The notes beneath the pieces were generated by a model. That model saw only the letters and a program-made list of their open reading frames with translations, made no database searches and had not been told where the DNA came from. The position numbers were made by a program, and so were the translations under genes. Source: Formicarius rufipectus (Eukaryota; Chordata; Aves; Passeriformes; Formicariidae). From it: a DNA stretch of 64,000 nt. The stretch covers positions 62,001-126,000 of the forward strand of contig VXAU01000964.1 in the NCBI GenBank assembly GCA_013399695.1, written 5' to 3'. This document shows, one piece after another, positions 12,401-25,474 of this stretch; position 1 is the stretch's first letter, and each line of letters opens with the position of its first letter.

Positions 12401-15042
12401 CTAGCCCAAGTATTTATGCTCCAGATTCTGCATCACATAATTATCTCAGACAACAGCCTTAACTCACTGAGTGAAGTGAGAGTGAAGAAGGCTGTTTGTC
12501 CTGACTGCAGCCGTGGCCCAAACCAGGCTCCTGGTCCTACTCTTACCAGGGCTTGACTGAAATACATCCCTGACTACCCTCCAATGCCATTTCTGCTGCT
12601 GACACCAAAGGTTTTCTGCTATGTGCTGTGAGGCATGTCTGCAAGAGGCAAGATGTTCTGGTGCATGTAAATTGAGTTTCAGGTCATGCAGTATGTACAG
12701 AGTTTATTGGAACTGAGGCATAACTTTTGGTGCCAGTAAATGGGATGTCAGAATGCTGTAAAGTTCCTGTTGCTTCACTACTATTTTTGTTCTCATATTG
12801 AGAGAGAGGAGGTAGGGGAGGAACAGCAGCTTTGTTTTCTCTCTTGTTGTATGTGTTCGTACATATTGGTCTTTTGCAGTTGAATATACTGCACCAAAGG
12901 AGGAAAATAACTTTTAAATGTTTCTCTTGAAGTTGTTTTTACTGTCATGGAATCACAGCAGAATTTTCATAGTTTGACAAGGTTCATATAGTCAAAGGGA
13001 TTTGCTATCCTGAAAAGGAAAATGGTGGCTATGTCTGCTTTTATCTTTCCTTTTGACTTCTGTCTGTTTCATTATATTATCTTCATTGTCACCTTAAATT
13101 CAAAGCAGAATTGTATTTCAGTTAATGCTACTGCTAAAAAATAGCAAACAGTAACCAACACTTTTTCCAACCTTTGGCCTCTTTTGTTCACCTTCTTATC
13201 CCTGGGTAACTCATATCCATCAGTCAGATCTGTTGGTCATTTTGAAAATTACTTTCCTTCTGAGGCCATGCCACACTGAAGACCTGCCTTGCCAGCACAT
13301 AAATTCTGCCTTCTCACAGTTACGGCTTGCTTGCTTCACATCCACATGGCTCTCTGTCTTGCCCTTTTGTATCTGTAGAGTTTGCTTACCAGGTGGGTTT
13401 CTGTAAGCTTTCTTGGCTCTCTTTTTAAGGCTTGTAACGTGTGGGAATATTGTCTGAGTTGTCATGAATTCTGAGATTTAGTTACAGATAGTCAAAAGCA
13501 TTTCTTCAACTGAATAAATTAAATGAAGCAAAAAAGCTTCCTTCTGCCTTTATTCTTATTACACTTCCACAGCAGGGCTAAAGATTAAAGAATGCATACT
13601 GCAGATTGAAAAGAATTTCTAATTTATGTTCTTTCTCCATAAAATACAGACCTTAATCCTTTATTTAAATCTTCCCCCCTCCCTTTTTTTTTAACTACAC
13701 AAACAGGAACTAATTGAAAAGAAAGGGGGAAAAAAGCTGAGCATGCTAAGCAGTCAAGAATATGAAACAGTTACTAAGCTGGGAAGTGTGTTTTGAATGT
13801 GGTTTACTTGTGAAGTGAAAAAGAAACCTCTGGCTGTTTACTATTCTGACGGACTCCCACTGATGACAATGCAAGTACTTTTGCCTTGTTTTCCACAGGT
13901 GTTCTTTTCTGCAATCTGTCTCTGTTAAATTGTGAGGTGAGTGTTCTGTGCTATGCCTTGAAAGGAGAGCTGTGTAAGTAGCTCTGCACAGAACAGGGGT
14001 AAGAGAGGGATTTAAATGCAGAATTGTATTATTGATTTCTCCTTTAACAAGAGACAAAGAAGGAAGAAGAGCTAAGGCTTGCTAAACAGCTCAAAATGCA
14101 TTTTACTCTAATCTTTTGGATAATTAGTTTAAATTACCTATTACAACTAAGAGTACAGAGGCAAGTTTCTGCTAAGATTTTTAGACTAATTCAGCAGAAT
14201 TCCACTGTTAATGCCCTAAAAGGTGCTGCAGAACTGTTCATCCAGCAACATTATGAGCTGAGGTATTATAATTATCTTGGTGTTATACCTGAGGATTAAT
14301 AAACTCATTCTACATTCCATGCATATCCAGAATTCTCACTGACTTCAGTGAAAGTGGTGTATATTCAAGTAATGAAGAATTGAGACCTGGTTATTATGAC
14401 AGAACTGTTGTAGTATGGGCTGGAAGTAATACAGCCTTGCTAAAGTTACTTAAGAATTCGCATTTGCCTCATTTTAATTTGCTTACATTTTTGCTGAATA
14501 GTAGCTTATAGGAAATTTTCTTTTCCATATTTTCTCAAGAGCCATAGATACTAATCTGAACACTTTTCAGTAAAGCATCAATAATCTGATTTAGAAGTAA
14601 TGTGTTTTTAATGGAGTAATTTTCAAAAGTTCTGAAACTCATAAAGTTAACATTAAAATATGATCCTTTTATACTTTCTAGTTACATTACTTTAGGGTAT
14701 GTGGGTTTGATTTTTAATTACTACAGAGTGTATTTTGCATGCTTCAGACTATTCAAGTGAATGTGATACAACTGTAAGCCCTTTTTTATACAATCATCAA
14801 GAATAAAATTTCTCATGAATATCATTTGAGATATCATATCATCATATGAGATGACATTTTCATTGTAGAGAGTAAGTATTATGAAACAGAGATTAAAAAA
14901 AATCAGTATGTGTCATGTCTGTTTCCTAAGTGGATGGAAATTTGAAGATAGTAGTATAGTTAGAGGATAAACAAGTAATTTTTATGGCCTTGTATGCAAG
15001 TATAGTAGATGACCATAGCTATAAAGATGCACACATCAAATT

Positions 15043-15112
15043 GAAAACAAAACCAAACCCAAACCAAACAAAAAACCCTCCACAAACAAAACAAACAATC
15101 ACAAACAAAAAA
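15043..15112. repeat. A/C-rich low-complexity tract
   Basis: AAAACAAAACCAAACCC and AACAAACAAT-type units, similar in style to the tracts at 2589 and 6705. Confidence 0.8.
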
Positions 15113-15750
15113 TGCCTTACACTTTTGTTTTAAGTAACTTCAGTGTCAGTTTGTTAAAATTGGAGGCTTTCAAACTTTTTTTTTCTCCAAGATAATTTAA
15201 GTCCATAATTTCTTTGGACACAAAGTTAGCTTTTATGGACATGTTCTACTGTATTCTGGCATGTTTTGTCTAGGTAAATGCTGCACTCAGAAACTATCAA
15301 ATGAATAGTTTCTTCCATTTCTTCCACTTCCCATTTTGCTCTTGACAGTGATCTATGTGGCTTTTTTAATTAAAAAAAACCCTTTAAACTGTAAGAAAAA
15401 TTAGTTTTGACTCTGTAAATAATAAATGAAGTTTACTGAGAGAGCCTGCGCCAAATGGCAGCTGGCCTTGTGTATATTTGCTGAAGGGAAGAACTTCATA
15501 TCCAGGTCTCTAAAACACTGCGCTAAAAGTTTTACAGTATCAACTCTAAGCTATGCACCGTAAGTGAGAGTTTACCAATATTCTAAAAGATTGTCTTAGT
15601 GCCTTCCTGTTTATAATGTCATTGTATCTCTTAAAAAATGACAATCAAGTGTTAATATTTTTAAATAAGTGTATGAAACAAATACTTTGATTGTGTTAGT
15701 AGAACAGCATATGTGTTAGACTTTTTCAGTCCAAGTTTGCATGTTTATAG

Positions 15751-15791
15751 ATAGGACAGGACAGGATAGAGTAGGATAGGACAGGACAGGG
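15751..15791. repeat. Pentanucleotide (GGAYA)n repeat
   Basis: ATAGGACAGGACAGGATAGAGTAGGATAGGACAGGACAGG: about eight imperfect GGACA/GGATA units. Confidence 0.85.
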
Positions 15792-18700
15792 CAAAGTCAA
15801 ATTTTAGTCATTTGTGAAATTCACAAAGAGTGAAATGCCCTAAAAACAATAGAATCTTTCCAGTGTGAATGTGATTTACACTACCTCATCTCTATGTTTG
15901 AAAGCCTGTAGTCTTAATTTTTAGTATACCTCTGGAATGAAGTCCTGTAGAAGACTGCAATACAGAAATGAGATACATATTTGAATTTGTATTGAAGGGG
16001 AAGATGGTGTTCCTGCATACATATTTTAAAATATCTTCAGGAAAATGACAGCTTTTTTACCTGATAAAATTTTGTTTCATTCTTGCACATCTACAAGAAG
16101 AAAGAAGCCTTCAAATCTACGTGACTTCTCTATGGCTTAACAATAATAGTAGCTACTTTAACAATGAACAACTTTTAGCAGTGAAAGCTGCATGAGTAAA
16201 GATGATGACCTCAGCTACAAGAAGGTCAAAGACAACCTTTTAGAAAAACCAAGGAGAAAGAGAAAGAAGAGAGTAAAACCAGGGGTGAAAAAAATAAGAA
16301 AAATAAAAACCAAAAAACCAGCACAGACCAGAAGCAAGGTGTTTCAAAAGGAAGGAATGAAAGAATTCGAAAAATGTTAATTTTTTCTCTAATGCTTTCT
16401 GTACCATACGGTTTTTGAATCACTAGCAGCTGATGTGTTCAGTAATAGTTCCTTTTGAAAGGACTTGTCATAATATTTACCTTCTCTACAGCAACAGAAA
16501 TAGCTTCTGAGGCTGAAATGGCCATGCTTACTAAGACTGATGAAAACAAGAGACATTTCCATGGTGAATGAATCTCTTGACATCATTATTTTAGAGGATA
16601 AATAGCATTCAATGCACTGTGCTTAATTTCAAGTGAGGTATTTGTGTCCTTAGGCATAGTATTACTTGAAAATACGGCCATACATTGTGCTACAGATCTC
16701 TAGAATGTGAGAAGTATGAAGATCTCTGTAGATCCTATATGAAAAGGAGAAAAGAACATGATGCATTTTTCAAAAACTCAGAAATAAAAGAGCTGTCTGT
16801 AAAAAGAGTTCTCAAAACAAAAGAGTGTTATGGATGGGAGCTGTTGCTTACTGATGTTCCCCTTCTTCTTTTACTGCAGTTTAGTGCCATCCTTAATCCA
16901 CTATTCTATCAGAACCGACCACAGAGTGTTCTCTGTGAATTCTGATCATCTTGGAAAGGAAACTAAAATTGAATTTTATTGATACACCCAAGTAATATGT
17001 CTGCATACAAAATTACTCAGCCAAATGTATACAGTGTGCCTGATAAAATGAGATTTTGTTAAAGAATGCAAGAAACTATCTCTCACATGCATCTGTTTGA
17101 AAAAGTAACCTGATTCCATTTCCCATGCAAACCAATGTGTGGCTTTTTCCATTGATTTCATTGCCCTTAGAATTATAGTAGCAGCATGTAGCTCTTCTAA
17201 CTTAAAGAAATACTCAAAGAAATGGCTGTATTGGAAAACTGAGGTCAGATGATGATATAGTTTCTCAACCTTATTCTATCCCTACAGACACACAAAAAAG
17301 CATTATGTGCTGCTTAGTCAAAAGCTCTTAAAATATGAGCCTTACAGGAGTAAGCACTGACTAGTCCCATAAGTCTTAATCTGACTAATAATACGGACTT
17401 TCTTTCACATCTATTGAATATAATAAACCCTTTAACTTACAGCAGGAAATACAAAGAAGATAAATAGCAATTTACTTTAGATTTTGCTATGGTCTGTAAT
17501 TATCTTTTGCTTGCATTCATACCTATGAATGCTGGATCGCAAAATTTTAAGTAATCCACCAGGAAAAACATGAAGTGAGGATATTGCAGTGGAGGGAACC
17601 TTCTATTTTTCAGAGGAAAAACAACCTGACTAATTACCTGGTACTTCAGTTAGTTCTGGACCAAGTTGTTATTGAAAGACTGGGCTAACAAGCATCTATG
17701 CAACACATATAAACATAGCCTGTCATTGTTTACTGGAACAACAATTCCAAAATCTTGTATCATTTCATAAGCTTAACTATAAAAGCAAGAATAAATGCCA
17801 GCATTTGCACAGTTTGGAGGAAAATATATAGCCTTATGTAAGCTCAGTGTATTCACCAAAGCTTTCAGCCGTCACATTAGAAAATGTGTTCCGTTCAGAT
17901 AGACATTATAATGAAGTGTTGCTCTGAGTGCTACAATTTCTCCCATTTAAACTCTGTAAGGGTTAAAAGCACAGCACCTACTTTACAGTAAATGAACCCA
18001 GGCTTTTAAATCTCAGCCGTGTCATGCAGCCTTCTTGTTGGTGAGCACCTGATGTCAGCAGTTTGAATGATGTCTGACATTAATTATGTGTTGTTCACAA
18101 GATTGCCAGGCAGGAGAGTCTGGGTGAATAAAAATCTATTTGAAAGGTTTCTATATGAGGGCTTACTCTCAATTTTTTGAAAGCACTTACATCTCTTGCA
18201 GAGCAGCACCCTGCTAGTACTGTTGAGAGAGGAAGATGCTTAGAAAACTATTAATTAATACTTGAAATGCATTGTTCTTGTTTGAAAGCCTTGTAAGGAA
18301 CATCTTTTTGTGTGATAAATACAAAGCTGGGGAAAGATACTTCGTCCTTGTCATACCCCCTGCCTTGGTGCTGACACAGGAGAACCTACCTAGTCAACAT
18401 GTTGAAACATTCAAAATTCATTGACAAATAGGCATTAAACCTTGTTAAATAATTTGCCCTTTTTATGCTAATAAATCTTAGAAAATGCTACATGACTACA
18501 AACAATTCAAAGATTTGGTTTAGGGCGTTATGTATATACTACCCTAGATTTCTTTTTTTCCTATACAGTTTTCAGGCATACCATTCCTTCCACTTGCATA
18601 TATGCATTCTTTCATGACAACATTCCCTAAAATCTAGAAATGGCTTGCATTTTTTTGAGATAACTTACTTCAAAGTGTAGGATTTAAACCTTATATTTGT

Positions 18701-18835
18701 CACGCATATGGTCAGTTTATTAATATTATGGGCGTAAATAAGTAGCTTGTCAAACCAATCTCAAACAGTAATTTGTTATTGTAAATGTGATTGGGTCAAG
18801 GTCCAGACAGTATCTGGTGTGAGTATCCATCTCTT

Positions 18836-19119
18836 TTTTCAAGTAACAGGTGACAGGACAAAAGAAAACAGCTTCAAGTTGTGTCAGGGAAAAAATAGAT
18901 TAGATATTAGGAAAAATTTCTTCACTCAGTTTCCAATCATTGGAACAGGCTGCTCAGGGAAGCAGCTGAGTCTCTATCCTTGGATGTATTAAGAGGACCT
19001 GCAGGTACAGTGTGTGCTGACATGATTTAGTGGTGAACGTGGCATTGCCATCTTAATAGTTGGACATGATGATCTTAAGGGTCTTTTCCAACCTAAACAA
19101 TTCCATAGTTCTATGATTT
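18836..19119 (+). mobile_element. CR1 LINE 3' fragment
   Basis: It contains AGTAACAGGTGACAGGACA, GATTAGATATTAGGAAAAATTTCTTCACT, CATTGGAACAGGCTGCTCAGGGAAG and a 3' end TTTTCCAACCTAAACAATTCCATAGTTCTATGATTTT, all standard CR1 3' UTR landmarks in the sense orientation. Confidence 0.92.
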
Positions 19120-20597
19120 TAAGTTTTCTGTATTAAATTCCATTAGAAGGGCACATACTAGACCAAGACTTCTTCACCAGTTCTCAAAACAGTGGTCCTA
19201 AGTAGGTGGACTTTGTACATTTAACAGGGACAAGTAGAGCTATAAATACTGAGAATATCCCACTGATTCAGATGATCTAATTGAGTTTGCTGAATTATTG
19301 CATTATAAAAAGTTACAGTGTAAATCAGCAAAGCAATACCAGAAGGAATGAAGACATATAGCACATAATTACAATATGAAAAATTCTGCCTACAAAAAAG
19401 TCTGAGTGGGAATTTAGTATTACCAACTGTAATGAAAACCCTCTATAAAATGCTATGACTTAAACAAGGCTAACATGGCCCTGGAATAAGAAAGAGAGTT
19501 GGATTCATGTTACCTGAATGCCTAACATTGATAAGACTACTACTGAAATATTGATCATGTATTTTGCATCCCAAATGAAAGTAGAAGTAATCAGAAGGGG
19601 ACCAAAGTTATGGTCTGTGAGGAGCTTTTAGAGTATGCATCTATGTGGTCATGTGCAGTCAGTCATAGATTATTGTGAGTTCACCATGGGTTAGGTGGCA
19701 AAGGAAGAGCCAGACTTGATTTGAATTGTGAGACTGCTATTTTTCCTGCCTGTGTGGATGGAATGAGGAAAATCCAGTCACACACCATTATGGTGCCATG
19801 TGTCCTTGGACCAACAGAGGCATCCATTAATGAAGAAGAGGCATGGGAGGCTGAGATGTTGATTATTTTGATATTTTTTTTCATGGAAAGCATTTTTACT
19901 AGGGTATAGTTTCTTATCTTGTTAACCTTTTAAAAGCAGTGAGAAACTTCTTCCCTATAATATGTATCTTAGTTCCTGCAGCACCTTTTTCTTCTCTTTT
20001 TGCGTCATCAAAGATTCACCATGGATGAACAATTATTAAGCAAAACAGACTGGTATTTTTCAACTATGTGGGAGCATATTTGAAGCGCCTGGTTGGTATG
20101 ACTTCTCTGTGTGTAAAGGATTGTATTGATTTCCCCCAAGTCAGACTGAGAGGGATTTGGAGAGTTCTTCACCTTTATGTCAAGCTTATGTCACAGCTAA
20201 CTTTCTGAGATCATTTGGATGTAGGTCATTGTTCATTTCCCTATATCACAGCCTTTGGAAGGACTCTCAGTCTCTTCTTCTTCTTGCCTGAGGCATGTGT
20301 TCAGTATTATTGAAGAATCAAAATGTATTTTGTCATTGAAATATCTACTTTGGTTATGGAGATTTTGTGTGTTTGCTGGCTAGTTCTGGTTACACAGAAA
20401 GCTGCTGCAATTTAATGGTTATTGGCAAACTAGTATGTTAGCAAAGTTAAATTTAAAAAGGAAAAACACCCTCCTCTCCCAGTAAACTTAGAGTCAGACC
20501 AGGTGAGGAACATGTAATGAAATGTATTCATTATAATATCGCAGAAATATTTCCCCACACATGACAGTGGAGTAGGAAAATACTTATCCTTCACGAG

Positions 20598-21070
20598 TGT
20601 GGTGGTTTGACTTCAGGCCTTCCTGGGAGGCAGATCACATGGTTTGCTGTATCCAATCGAATTATTCCATCCTATTTTACATCAGTTTAGATATAAGAAG
20701 GGATAGACGAAAGTTTTGAGTCAGTCCTTTTCCGGCGGTGAAGGGCGTCGGTCGGGGACCTGCTGTCTCTTTGGGGAGAGCTGCGTATCTCTCTCTGGGG
20801 AGAGAGAGATGCACCTTGTTTACTTGTTCTTTATTGTTTGTGTGTGTGCATATAGTAATATTAAGTTCCTTTTACTTCTCTCTGTGTGTATATATATATA
20901 TATATATTTGTATAAATCCATACTGCTTCAGTAGTATTAGAATCCACTTTTCAACTAGTGTGGGTTTTTTTCCCCCCCCTTTTTCTCCCTGCAGTTGGGA
21001 GGGAGGGGGGAAGCTGTTGTTTTGGGGCCTCTGGATATTTGCCTTCAGCCAGGGATAAACTACCACAACA
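20598..21070 (+). mobile_element. Solo LTR of an endogenous retrovirus, sense orientation (ERVL-like?)
   Basis: It starts TGTGGTGGTTTGAC and ends GATAAACTACCACAACA, near-inverted TG...CA termini. Inside are a CCAAT box (about 20653), a TATA-like GATATAAGAAGG (20690-20701) and a downstream GC-rich leader (CGGCGGTGAAGGGCGTCGG). A (TG)(TA) microsatellite (20882-20908) and a G-rich 3' part follow. Its first ~35 bases resemble those of the LTR at 44292-44887 read on its own strand (TG.(T)GT.GTTTG ... AGGCCTTCC). No internal retroviral genes flank it. Clean target duplications are not visible, so the limits are approximate. Class assignment is by resemblance only. Confidence 0.72.
20882..20908. repeat. 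(TG)(TA)n microsatellite inside the LTR
   Basis: TGTGTGTATATATATATATATATAT within the solo LTR at 20598-21070. Confidence 0.85.
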
Positions 21071-23227
21071 CTTTACAAATAAAAGATGATCCTTTCCCAC
21101 ATTCACTAATTCTTAGAAATATCTGAGGATCACTGTGTATAACTGATTCAGACAAAAAAAGATATTAAAAGCCTAAGGACAGTAACATGTTGTATACTGG
21201 ATTAAACATTAAGATAAAATCAAATACTGCTCACTTGTCAGTGCTTCTTAGAGGAACTAATTTTATTTGTTTTGGTTTTGGAACCAATTTTGAAGGAGGT
21301 CTGAGAAGTCATTGTTTATAGTGAGAAAGCAATAATTTTGATACATATTAATTACTTCTGAGAAAATTAAGTTGAATATAGAAAATAACTGGAATCACCG
21401 GTTATCTTTTACAGTACTTATCACATTAATATAGCAGAAAAATGACAAAAGGAAATACACTGTTTGGGTGGTGAATAAAACAAATTCAGATCAGAAAAGG
21501 TGGAAATTTTTAACACCACATACTATGAAGGGATAGTTGGATTAAGAAGAAGCTGAGTTGCCTGTAATTAAGTTTTAGAGTCAAGACTAAATACTTTTCA
21601 GTGAATGGATCAGAGTTCAGACAGATGATGCTTGCCAGAACATGGTCTTCAGTCCTTGTTACACTGATGACCGACTGAGAAAAACAAAACAGTTCCTTTT
21701 ATTGTTCCTCTTCTTTAGTCAGTGAAACTGAATAATTTCTTAATCATGGGCACTGAAGATCTGCTACTAATACTGAAGTATTCACACTGGTTTTATCATG
21801 ATGTTCTTATAGAGTGTCAAAATGTATTTCATAGTGAAGGATCTTCATGGGTTTCATGTGTTCCATAGGTTATTTTATATAAACCTATGTAATTATGTAG
21901 TCATATTACAGGTGGTTCCCTGGTATGCTGAACAGCATCTCTGTGTATTCAAAGATGAACAGTACATTCATGAGAACAGGAGTGTTTTAAAGTCCTAACG
22001 CTGCTTTTGCTTTCTATTGATATGAATTATTATCACTGTAAATATATTGTTTCTTGCTTTTGACAATTATCCTTATAAAAAGAGAAAGTAAACATGAGCA
22101 TGTTTTAAAAAGAAATCCAATGTTTAGGAAGTACAGAGATGACATTTTCTGTATGAATTACTTAATGGTGTAAATTTGCATGCAGCACTAAGAGTAAAAG
22201 CTCGGTGGCTTGATTTCTGTATTACAGTTTGGGAAAACATTACACAATTAATTCCACATAATACTTACAAACAATCTGGTTTAACCAGGGATATATTTAG
22301 TAGTGTTAAACAGATTCAGAATGCCAAATGTATGCCATATATTTAAGTGACTAGTTGTAATAAAGGTGTTACATCCTACTCTTCAACAACATTTAATAAC
22401 TTAGAAAACTATGATGAGTTCCATTTCAAAATGCAATTACCAACTACCTGACTTTTTTCCACCATAGGTAGTTGTGTCTTGTCTGGAATACTTTCACTGG
22501 AATCTGTTTATCAGGATGGAGAGTATATTTGGTGTAGTGAAAAAGAGTATCTTTTCATTCCTTCTATCTTAAGCAGTGGAGACTCCCAACGCTTCAAGAT
22601 ATTTAGTTTATAGAGTAAACATTTGTTAACTGTTGAGTAAAGATAATTTTTCTAATAATACAGGCTTGTAGACTCTCTGTTTTGCTACAATGACCTTTTC
22701 AGCAGTACACACTATATATAGCCTTGTGAATATGCTACACAGTGGTCTAGGACTGCAGAGAGAATTTCAGACTATCTTTTCTGCTTTCAAGTTATGCTTA
22801 GTAAAGCAGGAGTGTTAAGCAATAACAATTCTTAAATTTGTAAGATAACGTTCCCCAGTTCTGCATAGTTAAATGTGTTTGTCCATTTAAAAATCAATGC
22901 TAATTTTGGAATCTTATAAACAATAATTTACACTTTTAAGTGTGTTTACAAGCTTGAAGATTGGGAGTTTATTAATCTGTGAAATGAACAAAACAGAGGC
23001 ATTCTTTTCCAACATTTTTTTCTTCGGTCTGAAATTGATGGATGCTTGAGGTACTACAATTTATTTTGTACTACTGTACAGCATAGTTATAGTCATTAGA
23101 ATGGATGGTTGTTCTTTTATGGATAGTAACTTGTCTGCATAAGATGGGCTAATCGATATGTTTCTTCCTAATTTTAACATACGTGTTCTTGCGTTATTTT
23201 GCTTTTTGAGGACTCAAAACTGAAAGA

Positions 23228-23468
23228 GTGCATTTAGATTAGATGTAAGGAAGAAATTCTTTACTGTGAGAGTGATGAGACATTGGAACAGGTTGCCCAG
23301 AGCAGTTGTGACTGCCCCTCAACTGTCCCTGTAGGTTCAAGGCCAGCTTGGGTGGGGCTCTGAGCAACCTGGTCTAGCAGAAGGTGTCCCTGCCCATGGC
23401 AGTGGAATTGGAACTAGCTGATACTTAAGATTCCTTCCAATCCAAACTATTCTGTGATTCTGTGATTC
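23228..23468 (+). mobile_element. CR1 LINE 3' fragment
   Basis: The landmarks are GATTAGATGTAAGGAAGAAATTCTTTACTGTGAG, ACATTGGAACAGGTTGCCCAGAG, GGTGTCCCTGCCCATGGCAG and the terminal ATTCTGTGATTCTGTGATTC repeat. Sense orientation relative to GLIS3. Confidence 0.93.
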
Positions 23469-23539
23469 ATTTGTTATATCATTTTTTTAGCTGTCATGTT
23501 TTTATACTTTCTCCACTCCTTACTTTTTCCTAGAAAAAT

Positions 23540-23613
23540 GGGGGGGGGGGGTATCCAGAAATTATANTTTTTAAAAAAAAAAAGGGGGGGGGGGGGGGTA
23601 TCCAGTAATTATA
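23540..23613. repeat. Duplicated poly(G) segment with an ambiguous base, probable assembly artefact
   Basis: G(12)TATCCAGAAATTATA is followed by N (23567) and a short T/A run, then G(15)TATCCAGTAATTATA. The same unit appears twice around an unresolved base next to long homopolymers. Confidence 0.8.
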
Positions 23614-24833
23614 AGAGATATGTATCTTTTAAAAAATTTATTTATCCTGTAATATTTTCTAATAATATATCCCTAAAAATAAAGCTATTTTTACACTTAC
23701 AATGATGTTTTATGTGCATGCTAAAGCTTCATAAACATGAAGGCAATGTTCTTTGTACAAGCATAAATTAACGTTCAGTGATCAAAATTGAATAACTTGA
23801 AAAGCACTGTAGATTTTTACTCTGGATAAAGGGATGTTACATAAATAAAAAGCTTCATGGATTGAGACATTTTCTGAAATAGATGTGTGGAAAAGATAAA
23901 TTGCAATTACAGTACAGCAGGGGTGGTTCATCCTCCTTCTCAAGCTTTAATTACTTAAACTCATTTTTAATATTGCTATTTTACCGTTAATGTGATTTAT
24001 ACTTTATTCTTTGAATCTGTAACTCTGTCTTGCATTAATCCAAAAAAACAGATGTGCTTGAAATTAAGGGATAAAAAAAATTATATCCTTTTTTCCCCTT
24101 TTTTTAAAGCATGTTACAGATTTGTAAGAAAGCCATGCTAATTATGATCAGAATTATGTCCGTGTTTTCCTGTCTGGGCTTTTACAAACATATATGCACT
24201 GAATAATTTGTGTTATTTTGACATCAAAATTGTCAGTTTCTTTGCAAGTGAGTAAAATTAATAGGTAGTGAAATAATGGAAATTTTGTCTTAACAGTAGA
24301 AATGTTTGACATCTCTGTTACTGCATTGTTGTTCTTGCAAATATACACGAACCACAAATAAGCATGTTATGCAGCAGATTCTTTAGGTATTTCACAGTAG
24401 AATATGCAGCAGCTAAAACTAATGAGGTTAACTGATCCCAACTAATGGAATTTTAGAAAGCCTATAGTTCTGATGTTCATAAATATTTAATTGAAATCAA
24501 GTGTATATAAAAATGCTGGTGTGAAATAGAATGGCTGTATTTTAGTTTCCCTTAGGATAAAGTATACTCTGGGAACATGATAGATGAAGAACTGGTTTTC
24601 TGTTCATAAAAACATAGATTTCTCCCCAGATATAGGACTTGATTAGGTATAAAAATACTGTGCTACATTGGCTACCCATAGAGATTACATCCTGTTTTTG
24701 ACAGACATACAATATTTTTACTAGCTCATACGTTTGCTCATGGCAGAAAGGTAAAAATATACTTCAGAAATCATTTTAGTTTTTACATCATCATTAGCAA
24801 GGCAGAGCTGACTGACCTTTCTCTGCGTCTGAC

Positions 24834-24980
24834 CCTGAGATTATCTCAGTTGGGTAGAGCATAGTGCTAATATGTCACCGAATCTGTGAGTTTGACCCCT
24901 ATATGGACTATTCAAATAAGAGTTGGCATCAATGATCCATATGGGTCCCTTCCAACTCAGAGTAATCTGTGAAATCTGTG
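24834..24980 (+). mobile_element. tRNA-Ile-derived SINE with CR1-type tail (TguSINE1-like)
   Basis: The 5' half aligns by eye with tRNA-Ile: CTCAGTTGGGTAGAGC (24845-24860) is the A-box/D-arm, GTGCTAATA around 24864-24872 keeps an AAT anticodon context, and GAGTTTGACCCC (24888-24899) is the B box/T-arm. The 3' half, GATCCATATGGGTCCCTTCCAACTCAGAG ... AATCTGTGAAATCTGTG, is a CR1 3' end with its terminal octamer repeat, so CR1 machinery would mobilise it. This composition matches TguSINE1, described in passerines. The copy is diverged, and the D- and acceptor-stem pairs are broken, so it is not a functional tRNA. Confidence 0.82.
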
Positions 24981-25474
24981 CATAGTTGTGCCTTTGCTGC
25001 CTCGGTAGGTTGGCTTGGTACTGAGAGATGCCTCTCTTTGGCTCAGTTGCTGACATCTAAAGAAGCCCAGAGCTGAGATAGGGGTAATTAGTGCATGACT
25101 TGGGAACCTCACAGTGAGTGACTCAGCCTTTTGTGAGCTAGGGGGAGGAGAATCCGCTGCCACTGTGTTTCCTGGATAGGAGCTGCACTCTCAGTTGACT
25201 GGTCTCTTTAGGTCTCAGTGTCTCATCTGTATTGGAGGACATAACTTCCCTAATTCACCCATGTGCAGGGAAAATATATACATTCTTACAATCTAAGCAG
25301 TTTGAACCCTTCAGCAACCCACACTGAGAAGCCAGGTTTTCCTCAGCCCTGGAGAGTCACCCAACCATAGCAGGCTGGAGGTCTCTGCATGCCCTTTCAC
25401 ACTCCTGCTTGGTATTTGCTGTTGCACTTTCGTGTGTGTGCTTTCCTTTCAAATAATTTGTTTCTGTTTTCTAG

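Larger units (their letters stand above)
1..25474 (+). other. GLIS3: GLIS3 intron upstream of the finger 3/4 exon (5' end outside the window)
   Basis: I find no coding exon in these 25 kb. The finger 3 cysteine that must precede FEGC is not here, so the upstream exon is outside the window. The region holds CR1 fragments at about 205-1356, 5024-5330, 18836-19119 and 23228-23468, a solo LTR at 20598-21070, a tRNA-Ile-derived SINE at 24834-24980, A/C-rich tracts, microsatellites and an N-containing duplicated G run near 23540-23613. The stretches 1360-2580, 2700-5020, 5340-6700, 6810-9450, 9480-10500, 10580-15040, 15110-15750, 15800-18830, 19130-20590 and 21075-23220 are unremarkable AT-rich intron to my eye, with only short chance open frames. 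A lysine-rich 62-codon frame at 16192-16380 is one of these. Conserved enhancers could be present but cannot be recognised without an alignment. Confidence 0.85.

Noticed and set aside
12947..13000. Possible antisense CR1 3' end (ATGGAATCACAGCAGAATTTTCATAG)
   Set aside because: Only about 30 bases resemble CR1, with no following landmark; too weak to annotate.
16192..16380. Lysine-rich 62-codon open frame that resembles a basic nuclear protein
   Set aside because: The composition follows from an A-rich stretch; it is isolated and lacks any domain.
24834..24910. A functional tRNA-Ile gene
   Set aside because: The acceptor and D stems no longer pair, the T loop is altered, and a CR1 tail is attached, so it is a SINE.
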